Assembly (NCBI GenBank): GCA_947649215.1
Contig: CANSQW010000071.1
Span: forward strand, 1-6,823
Direction of reading: 5' to 3'
DNA length: 6,823 nt
Source of the DNA: an uncultured bacterium
GTDB lineage: Bacteria; Actinomycetota; Coriobacteriia; Coriobacteriales; Eggerthellaceae
Below, piece by piece: positions 1 through 4,772 of the stretch (position 1 is its first letter; each line of letters starts with the position of its first letter). A program made the translations under genes and the position numbers. The notes under the pieces are model-generated. The model was not told where the DNA came from. It searched no databases and worked only from the letters and a program-made list of their open reading frames with translations.

Positions 1-47
1 CTACACTAGATCGCTCGTCGGCAGCGTCAGATGTGTATAAGAGACAG
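1..47 (+). other. Illumina Nextera (Tn5) i5 adapter carried into the assembly
   Basis: This is synthetic library sequence, not genome. It reads, in order, the end of the P5 primer (1-6, CTACAC), an 8-base index TAGATCGC (7-14, the Nextera i5 index usually called S501/N501), the read-1 adapter segment TCGTCGGCAGCGTC (15-28), and the 19-base Tn5 mosaic end AGATGTGTATAAGAGACAG (29-47). Genomic sequence starts at 48. Translating the adapter gives the familiar artefact peptides MCIRDS on the plus strand and SYTHLTLPT on the minus strand. Any protein model running into 1-47 is chimeric there. The junction also shows that the permease at 48-696 is cut by the assembly end rather than by a natural stop. 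Confidence 0.98.
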
Positions 48-696
48 CCACGATGCCGATGGCCCAGACGTTGCGGTCGCGCAGCACCTCGCGCATCATC
101 TGCCCCACCGGCTCGTTGGCGCAGTGCTCGTCGGGGTGCTTGCGGTAGACCGCGAACCAGACCACCAGCCCCACCACGATGAGCGCGAAGCTGATCCACC
201 ACGCCTGGTGGATCTCCGGCAGGTGCGACCCCACGTAGATGGCCAGCGCCGCGCCGCCGGACATGCCGGCGGTGTAGACGCCCATGGCAAACGAGTTGGC
301 CGTGCCGGGGAACCACATGCGCAGAAGTTTCGCGGAGTTCGCGTTGAGCGCGGCCACGCCCGTGCCCATGAAGAAGCTCGCGACGAACAGCGTGCCGTAG
401 TCGACGGCGAAGCAGCGGCCCAAGGCGCCGAGGGCGGCTATCACGAAGGCCACGAGGAACACCTTCCCCAGGCCGACGCGGTCTGCCAGCACGCCGCCGG
501 CGATGCAGAGCAGGACGCCCGAGAAGTACGGGATGGACATGATCATGGAGAACGCCATGGGCTCGCACTGGTACTCCTGCATGACGAGCATGGCAGCGCC
601 GCCGGGGATGATGAACGCGAACTGCAACGAGACGAGCAGCACCGTCATTCCGGCAAGTATCGCCCAGCGCCAGGGCAGCAGCTTCTCTTCCTGCAA
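48..696 (-). CDS. MFS permease, 3'-truncated by the contig end
   Basis: This is the N-terminal 216 residues of a major facilitator superfamily transporter, an inner-membrane secondary carrier. Hydrophobic segments lie at about residues 11-33, 47-68, 78-93, 100-118, 136-156 and 165-184. A charged cytoplasmic loop (185-209, KHPDEHCANEP region) and the beginning of TM7 follow, so half of a 12-TM protein is present. The TM2-TM3 loop carries a good MFS motif A, GGVLADRVGLGK (67-78), with its Gly and Asp. The preferred start is TTG at 696, because AGGAGGAGG (703-711) lies six bases upstream; an in-frame TTG at 717 has the Shine-Dalgarno inside the coding region. The apparent stop at 1-3 and the last ~13 residues before it are adapter-derived. 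The gene starts 51 bases after the stop of the upstream permease gene, so the two are probably co-transcribed. Substrate is not readable from sequence. The divergent aldolase operon suggests a sugar acid or amino sugar, but many actinobacterial permeases of this type have unknown substrates. Confidence 0.85.
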
Positions 697-702
697 CTTA
701 CT

Positions 703-711
703 CCTCCTCCT
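703..711 (-). promoter_or_regulatory. Ribosome binding site setting the TTG start of the truncated permease
   Basis: On the minus strand the sequence reads AGGAGGAGG, then six bases (AGTAAG), then TTG at 696. The strength and spacing of this Shine-Dalgarno decide for the TTG at 696 rather than the in-frame TTG at 717, which would place the site inside the gene. Confidence 0.75.
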
Positions 712-747
712 TCGCAAGGAACGGCTGTGGGGACAGGCGCGACGGGG

Positions 748-2028
748 CTAGTCCTCGCCCTCGGCCCTGCGGGCCGCGGCGATGCCCTCGCGGGAGACCT
801 TGCCCAGCTTGAGGCAGAAGACCACCGCGCAGACCAGGCCCACCGCCGACACCGCGGCCGGGGGCACGCCGAGCATGGACCAGTCGAGGCCCGCCTCGAT
901 CATGGCGCCCATGACCGGCGCCGCCGGGATGCCGCCGCCGTTGGAGGCGATGGCGCAGATGCCGAACGCCGCGGCGATGACCGCGGGGCTCTTGGAGACC
1001 CACTGGACGTTGGTGAAGATGGCGGGCATGACCATGTTCAACGCCAGGCCGAAGAAGAACATGGAGCAGATGGCCAGCGTCACGGTGTTGAACGCGAAGG
1101 CGGCCAGGCACGCGGCCACGGTGAGCACGAAGACGACCACGAGCACTTTGGTGTGGTCGCTTACCTTGTTGAGGATGAAGCCGATGATGAGGCCGGCGGC
1201 GATGCCGATGATGTTGAGGATGCCGTTCCAGCTCTGGGCCGCAGCGGGATCCATCCCCACGGCCGCCTGCAGGTAGGCGACGACCTCGCTCGTGTAGCAC
1301 GAGAACGAGAAGGCGAAGCAGACCACCATCACGAAGCAGAGCCAAACGTAGCCGTTCTTGAACGCATCGGTGATCTTCACGTTGTCAGAGCCGGCCACGG
1401 CGGCCATGAGCTCGTCCTTCGGGACGCGGACGCCCACGATCACCAGGACGAGGGCCACCACGGCGACGGCGATGCCGAAGTAGAACAGCGGGTGCCAGTC
1501 GAGGTTCGGCCCGCCGGTCAGGAAGTTCGTGCCCTCGCCGGGGGTCATGAGGACGGGCGCGAGGAAGTTGATGAGCACGCCGCCCAGGGCGATCCACATG
1601 GTCCAGATGGCATTGGGCATACCGCGCTTGGTGGGGTCGCTGAACAGAATGGTGACGAACGTCGGGCCCGCGGTGGCGATGAGGCCGTTGGCAAAGCCGA
1701 AGATGAAGCGGCCGACGAATGCGATGGTAATGTCGGTGGTCATGACGACCATGACGTCCGACACTAGAATGCACGCCAGGGCGATGATGAGCATGTTCTT
1801 CGGCCCGATCTTCGACTGGATGGTGGCCGTGAACAGCGCCAGGATGGTGCCGGCGACGGAATTCCAGGACATCAGCCAGCCGGCGCCGACCATGTCGCCG
1901 CCGAACGTGTCGGCGACGTAGATCATCGCCGTCGGTACCGCCATCAGCGATATGGAGTAGGCGATGCCCGCGATGAGGATGACGAGGAACGTCCCCCAGG
2001 AGGCACCGGCGCTTCTCTCTTGCGTCAT
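748..2028 (-). CDS. MFS permease, complete, 426 residues
   Basis: A complete 12-TM major facilitator. Hydrophobic segments are at about residues 12-37, 47-69, 77-95, 100-122, 140-161, 181-200, 226-246, 265-287, 294-313, 316-337, 346-375 and 388-407, with a hydrophilic central loop at 201-224. Motif A after TM2 is degenerate (ATIQSKIGPKN, 68-78): the second Gly of the pattern and a Lys remain, but the usual Asp is Ser. The matching second-half loop reads GFILNKVSDHTK (283-294). ATG at 2028 is preceded by AAGGA (2036-2040) seven bases upstream. It heads a leftward pair with the truncated permease. It is divergent from the aldolase/epimerase/kinase operon across a 542-base control region, so it could supply that operon's substrate. 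That link is by position only. Its weak motif A and low similarity to the neighbouring permease suggest the two are not a recent tandem duplication. Confidence 0.88.
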   Translation of the reverse strand: MTQERSAGASWGTFLVILIAGIAYSISLMAVPTAMIYVADTFGGDMVGAGWLMSWNSVAGTILALFTATIQSKIGPKNMLIIALACILVSDVMVVMTTDITIAFVGRFIFGFANGLIATAGPTFVTILFSDPTKRGMPNAIWTMWIALGGVLINFLAPVLMTPGEGTNFLTGGPNLDWHPLFYFGIAVAVVALVLVIVGVRVPKDELMAAVAGSDNVKITDAFKNGYVWLCFVMVVCFAFSFSCYTSEVVAYLQAAVGMDPAAAQSWNGILNIIGIAAGLIIGFILNKVSDHTKVLVVVFVLTVAACLAAFAFNTVTLAICSMFFFGLALNMVMPAIFTNVQWVSKSPAVIAAAFGICAIASNGGGIPAAPVMGAMIEAGLDWSMLGVPPAAVSAVGLVCAVVFCLKLGKVSREGIAAARRAEGED

Positions 2029-2205
2029 GAGCGTTTCCTTTCAGATAGCGAGTCGTCACGCTGGGTTCTCGGCGAGGACCGCCAGGCAGCAGCAGGCCGC
2101 CGGCAGCGCACGCGGGCGCGTCGGGACGGCGCCGGCGGGACGTCGGCGCGATATGTCATCGAGGTACTGATAGAGAACGCCCCGGACCGAGGGGCAAGCT
2201 GCACC

Positions 2206-2235
2206 ATCATAGGGCGGTCCCCCTTAGAGAATCAG
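2206..2235 (-). promoter_or_regulatory. Weak candidate promoter for the leftward permease genes (proximal)
   Basis: Read on the minus strand, TATGAT (2206-2211, five of six consensus bases) has CTGATT (2230-2235, three of six) 18 bases upstream. The -10 lies between the GGACCG/CGGTCC inverted arms at 2184-2189 and 2215-2220, which could be an operator. The poor -35 keeps confidence low, and the distal TATAAT at 2339-2344 is an alternative. Confidence 0.25.
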
Positions 2236-2338
2236 CGTCGGCAGCGGGCCCCTGTCCGATAGTTGCGGATCGGGCGGGCCTCTTGCCTTAGTAGCGTGTT
2301 CTCCGCGGATCTCTCCCCTGCCTTAGCGAAGCACCCCC

Positions 2339-2344
2339 ATTATA
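2339..2344 (-). promoter_or_regulatory. Consensus TATAAT, candidate -10 for the leftward permease genes (distal)
   Basis: On the minus strand this is a perfect TATAAT, uncommon in such GC-rich DNA. The best -35 at suitable spacing is only ATGGGA (2363-2368), 18 bases upstream, so the promoter would need an activator or be weak. Use of this site would give a leader of about 300 bases before the permease ATG at 2028, containing the repeated CTAAGG elements and the 2251-2278 hairpin. Confidence 0.3.
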
Positions 2345-2400
2345 GGAAGGGCCGGCGGCGGCTCCCATACGTGACTATCTCCATTTTTCGAGCCCGTCCC

Positions 2401-2416
2401 TTGGACGATGCTCCAA
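2401..2416. promoter_or_regulatory. Candidate operator, distal copy (TTGGA-N6-TCCAA)
   Basis: TTGGACGATGCTCCAA is a 5-6-5 interrupted palindrome. A related 16-mer is at 2477-2492 (12 of 16 positions identical, with CGATGCTCC shared exactly), 76 bases closer to the aldolase promoter. Two similar sites, one touching the -35, are the usual arrangement for a regulator dimer that acts cooperatively. No regulator gene lies in the window, so its family cannot be named. Confidence 0.4.
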
Positions 2417-2476
2417 AGCGCAGGCGGATGCCCCGGGTGAACGGTCGTTTGAGGGGGTTGTGCGGAAGCTGTTCGT

Positions 2477-2492
2477 TTAGGCGATGCTCCTT
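2477..2492. promoter_or_regulatory. Candidate operator, proximal copy abutting the -35
   Basis: TTAGGCGATGCTCCTT matches the site at 2401-2416 in 12 of 16 positions and ends inside the TTGACG -35 box (its last two bases are the first two of that box). It is a less perfect palindrome than the distal copy. Bound here, a protein could contact RNA polymerase as an activator or block -35 recognition; the sequence does not say which. Confidence 0.4.
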
Positions 2493-2520
2493 GACGCACG
2501 GGGGCAAACCCGCAGATAAT
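2491..2520 (+). promoter_or_regulatory. Sigma70-type promoter of the aldolase-epimerase-kinase operon
   Basis: TTGACG (2491-2496, five of six consensus bases) and GATAAT (2515-2520, five of six) are separated by 18 bases. This predicts transcription from about 2527 and a leader of about 45 bases before the ATG at 2571. It is the best plus-strand promoter in the intergenic region and is correctly placed for the operon. An inverted repeat overlaps its -10 and a 16-base operator-like site overlaps its -35, so it looks regulated. Confidence 0.7.
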
Positions 2521-2529
2521 CAGCGGGTT
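2507..2529. promoter_or_regulatory. Inverted repeat straddling the -10, likely repressor operator
   Basis: AACCCGC (2507-2513) and GCGGGTT (2523-2529) are perfect seven-base complementary arms separated by nine bases that contain the GATAAT -10. Most of it lies upstream of the predicted start, so it is better explained as a protein-binding site than as an RNA hairpin. Occupancy would block promoter opening, the standard position for a sugar-responsive repressor. The arm sequence does not identify the regulator family. Confidence 0.5.
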
Positions 2530-2570
2530 AGGAACTATTCCGTCCCTTAAGCAGAAAGAGAAACGCTTAC

Positions 2571-3515
2571 ATGGAAACCTCTCAGTTCCGCGGCGTCATC
2601 CCCCCCGTCGTCATCCCCCTGACCGAGAAGAAGTCCCTCGACCTCGAGGCCTTCGACCGCACCATCAACCGCATGATCGACGCGGGCGTGGACGGCCTGT
2701 TCTTCCTGGGGTCGAGCGGCGAGGTGGCCTTCCTCACCGACGCCCAGCGCTACCACGTGCTGCAGGAGGCCGTGGCCATCGTCAACGGGCGGGTGCCCGT
2801 GCTCGCCGGCATCATCGACATGGAGACGATGCGCGTGGTGGATCAGGCCAAGCGCGCCGCCGGCTTCGGCGTGGACGCGCTCGTGGCCACCGCCCCCTTC
2901 TACGCCCTGGGCGGGCCGAAGGAGGTGGAGCGCCACTTCCGCGCCATCCGCGAGTACACCGACCTGCCGCTGTTCGCCTATGACCTGCCCGTGTGCGTGC
3001 ACACCAAGCTCGACCCGGACATGCTCGTGCGCCTGGGCGAGGACGGCGTGCTCCAGGGCGTCAAGGACTCCTCCGGCGACGACGTGAGCTTCCGCTGGCT
3101 CATGCTGGAGAACGAGGACGCCGGGCACCCCCTGCAGCTGCTCACCGGCCACGAGGTGGTCGTCGACGGCGCCTACCTGGGCGGCGCCGACGGCAGCGTG
3201 CCGGGCCTGGCCAACCTCGACCCCGTCTCCTACGTGGAGCAGTGGCGCGCGGCGCAGGCCGGCGACTGGGAGAAGGTCAAGGAGATCCAGGATCACCTGG
3301 CCCGCCTCATGTTCGTCACCCGCCGCGTGAAGGCCACCGTGGGCTTCGGCGCCGGGGTGGGCGCCTTCAAGACGGCGCTGTGGCAGATGGGCGTCTTCAA
3401 CACCAACCAGATGCGCGAGCCCGTGCAGCCGCTGGAGGGCGAGGACGTGGAGGCCATCGTCGCCATTCTCAAGAAGGAGGGCATGCTCGACCCGGACGCC
3501 CCCGTCCGCGCCTAG
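2571..3515 (+). CDS. Neuraminate lyase / DHDPS-superfamily pyruvate aldolase
   Basis: A class I (Schiff-base) aldolase of the DapA/NanA superfamily, 314 residues and cytoplasmic, predicted to split a 2-keto-3-deoxy acid into pyruvate and an aldehyde sugar. The full TIM-barrel length is present. Family marks: GSSGE at 47-51 (pyruvate carboxylate loop), YDLP with catalytic Tyr137, and GVKDSSGD with Schiff-base Lys165; both numbers coincide with E. coli NanA. Vertebrate and E. coli sialate lyases have an Asp-Glu pair after a Gly (GYDE/GVDE) that binds the Neu5Ac glycerol chain. Here the position reads GHEV (193-196), and NanA Ser208 aligns by eye with Gly212. The DHDPS Arg138 position has no Arg (YDLPVC), which argues against lysine biosynthesis. 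It is first in a three-gene operon with an AGE epimerase and a ROK protein, consistent with sialate-like catabolism. The fold and chemistry are secure; the substrate is not. The ATG at 2571 has a weak AAAGAG ten bases upstream. Confidence 0.9.
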   Translation: METSQFRGVIPPVVIPLTEKKSLDLEAFDRTINRMIDAGVDGLFFLGSSGEVAFLTDAQRYHVLQEAVAIVNGRVPVLAGIIDMETMRVVDQAKRAAGFGVDALVATAPFYALGGPKEVERHFRAIREYTDLPLFAYDLPVCVHTKLDPDMLVRLGEDGVLQGVKDSSGDDVSFRWLMLENEDAGHPLQLLTGHEVVVDGAYLGGADGSVPGLANLDPVSYVEQWRAAQAGDWEKVKEIQDHLARLMFVTRRVKATVGFGAGVGAFKTALWQMGVFNTNQMREPVQPLEGEDVEAIVAILKKEGMLDPDAPVRA

Positions 3516-3544
3516 CTGCCTGGCAGGGCAAGAACCGAAACCGA

Positions 3545-3550
3545 AGGAGG
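3545..3550 (+). promoter_or_regulatory. Ribosome binding site setting the TTG start of the epimerase
   Basis: AGGAGG is followed by four bases (GACT) and TTG at 3555. The next in-frame ATG is codon 32, inside the conserved HGMDPVNGG block. The Shine-Dalgarno and the conserved N-terminus both support the TTG. Confidence 0.8.
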
Positions 3551-3554
3551 GACT

Positions 3555-4769
3555 TTGACCGCAGACAACACCGCGAGGCTGATCGAGGCGCGCGCCTGGA
3601 TCCGCGACCAGCTGGACACCTGCACGGCCTTCTGGCTCGAGCACGGCATGGACCCCGTCAACGGCGGCGTCTACACGTGCCTCGACCGCACGGGCGCCAT
3701 CTACTCCACCGACAAGAGCGTGTGGATGCAGGGCCGCTGCGCCTGGACGTTCTCGTATCTGTGCCACCTCTACGGCACCCGCCCGGAATGGCTCGAGGCC
3801 GCCAAGAGCTGCCTCGACTTCCTCGAGGAGCACTGCATCAACCATGAGGCCGGCGGGCGCCTGTACTTCACGGTGACCGCAGAGGGCAAGCCGCTGCGCC
3901 AGCGCCGCTACTGCTTCTCCGAGGGCTTCTACTGCATCGCCAACGCCGAGTACTACGGCGTCACCGGCGAGGAGGAGCACCTGGCCCGCGCGCGGCGCGC
4001 CTACCAGATGGTCTACGACCTGAACAACGGCCTCATCGAGGATCCGGCGGGGCTGGGACCTAAGACCATCGCGGAGACCCGCGCGGGACACGCGCTCGGC
4101 GACCCGATGATCTTCCTCAACATCATCGGCATCATGCGCCGCGTCGACCCCGCCCACACCGAGGAGTACGACCGCCACGCCCGCGAGTGCACCGACCGCA
4201 TCGTGGGCGAGCACTACCGCCCCGAGCTCGGCTGCACGCTGGAGAGCGTCAACCTCCAGGGTGAGCCGGAGCTGTGGTACACCGCCGGGCGCGTGGTGAA
4301 CCCGGGTCACGACATCGAGTGCAGCTGGTTCATGATGGACGAGGCCAACTACCGCGGCGACGCGGAGCTGCACGCCACGGCCGAGGCCATCTTCCGCCTG
4401 GCCATCGAGGCCGGCTGGGACGAGGAGTTCGGCGGGCTGCTGTACTTCATCGACGCCAAGGGCCTGCCGCCCGAGGCCTACGAGCACGACATGAAGCTGT
4501 GGTGGCCCCACAACGAGATCATGATCGCCTCGTCCAAGGCCTACCGCGACACGGGTGACGCGTACTACCTGGACTGGTTCTTCCGCACGCTCGACTACTG
4601 CAAGGAGCACTTCGCCGACCCCGAGTACGGCGAGTGGTACGGCTACCTGCGCCGCGACGGCAAGCCCACCATGCCGTCCACGAAGGGCTCCACCTTCAAG
4701 GGCCCCTTCCACGTGCCGCGCGCGCTGTGCATGACCGAGCGTATCCTCACCGAGATCATAGGAGACTAA
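3555..4769 (+). CDS. N-acylglucosamine 2-epimerase (AGE) family protein
   Basis: A 404-residue cytoplasmic (alpha/alpha)6-barrel sugar epimerase/isomerase, of normal family length (about 390-420). AGE enzymes interconvert N-acetylmannosamine and N-acetylglucosamine by proton exchange at C2. Family blocks run in order: HGMDPVNGGVY (30-40), MQGR with Arg61, the LYFTVTAEGKPL and YCFSEGF blocks, NPGHDIECSWF with His252 and Glu255, KLWWPHNE with Glu321, EWYGYLRRDG, and KGPFHVPRA with His386. The two His, Arg61 and Glu321 correspond by eye to the His pair, Arg and Glu proposed as catalytic in cyanobacterial AGE and renin-binding protein. TTG start with a strong Shine-Dalgarno; 39 bases after the aldolase stop; its own stop is three bases before the next ATG. 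Following the aldolase, it would convert released ManNAc, or a related sugar, to the gluco epimer before phosphorylation. Cellobiose epimerase and YihS-type isomerases share the fold, but the PGHxIE and FHVPRA blocks favour AGE. Confidence 0.92.
   Translation: MTADNTARLIEARAWIRDQLDTCTAFWLEHGMDPVNGGVYTCLDRTGAIYSTDKSVWMQGRCAWTFSYLCHLYGTRPEWLEAAKSCLDFLEEHCINHEAGGRLYFTVTAEGKPLRQRRYCFSEGFYCIANAEYYGVTGEEEHLARARRAYQMVYDLNNGLIEDPAGLGPKTIAETRAGHALGDPMIFLNIIGIMRRVDPAHTEEYDRHARECTDRIVGEHYRPELGCTLESVNLQGEPELWYTAGRVVNPGHDIECSWFMMDEANYRGDAELHATAEAIFRLAIEAGWDEEFGGLLYFIDAKGLPPEAYEHDMKLWWPHNEIMIASSKAYRDTGDAYYLDWFFRTLDYCKEHFADPEYGEWYGYLRRDGKPTMPSTKGSTFKGPFHVPRALCMTERILTEIIGD
4760..4764 (+). promoter_or_regulatory. 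Ribosome binding site of the ROK gene inside the epimerase 3' end
   Basis: AGGAG lies in the last codons of the epimerase gene, eight bases before the ATG at 4773; the epimerase stop (4767-4769) falls between the two. This arrangement suggests translational coupling and matched amounts of the two enzymes. Confidence 0.75.
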
Positions 4770-4772
4770 CCC

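Larger units (their letters stand above)
2029..2570. other. Divergent intergenic control region, 542 bases, no gene seen
   Basis: This separates the leftward permease genes from the rightward aldolase operon. Codon bias collapses here and open frames have no protein-like character or ribosome binding site. Visible signals beyond those listed separately: CCTTAG occurs three times (2222-2227, 2286-2291, 2321-2326), the last two inside TGCCTTAG copies exactly 35 bases apart. GGACCG/CGGTCC arms (2184-2189, 2215-2220) bracket a weak minus-strand -10. CCGAT/ATCGG arms (2256-2260, 2269-2273) can extend to a ten-pair RNA stem with two wobble pairs. TAAGC/GCTTA arms (2548-2552, 2565-2569) place the weak AAAGAG ribosome binding site of the aldolase in a 12-base loop. 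The length and density of short palindromes suggest a regulated divergent promoter. Confidence 0.7.

Noticed and set aside
31..1767. 578-residue open frame on the plus strand starting MCIRDS
   Set aside because: It begins inside the Nextera adapter and runs antisense to both permease genes. The composition is His/Asp/Arg-rich, as expected from the antisense of GC-rich codons.
2263..2550. 95-residue frame in the divergent control region
   Set aside because: It has no Shine-Dalgarno, no coding-type third-position bias and an Arg/Cys-rich product, and it overlaps the promoter and operator signals.
2571..3515. Calling the aldolase DapA (lysine biosynthesis)
   Set aside because: The Arg that binds aspartate semialdehyde in DHDPS (after the YNxP motif) is not present, and the neighbours are sugar enzymes.
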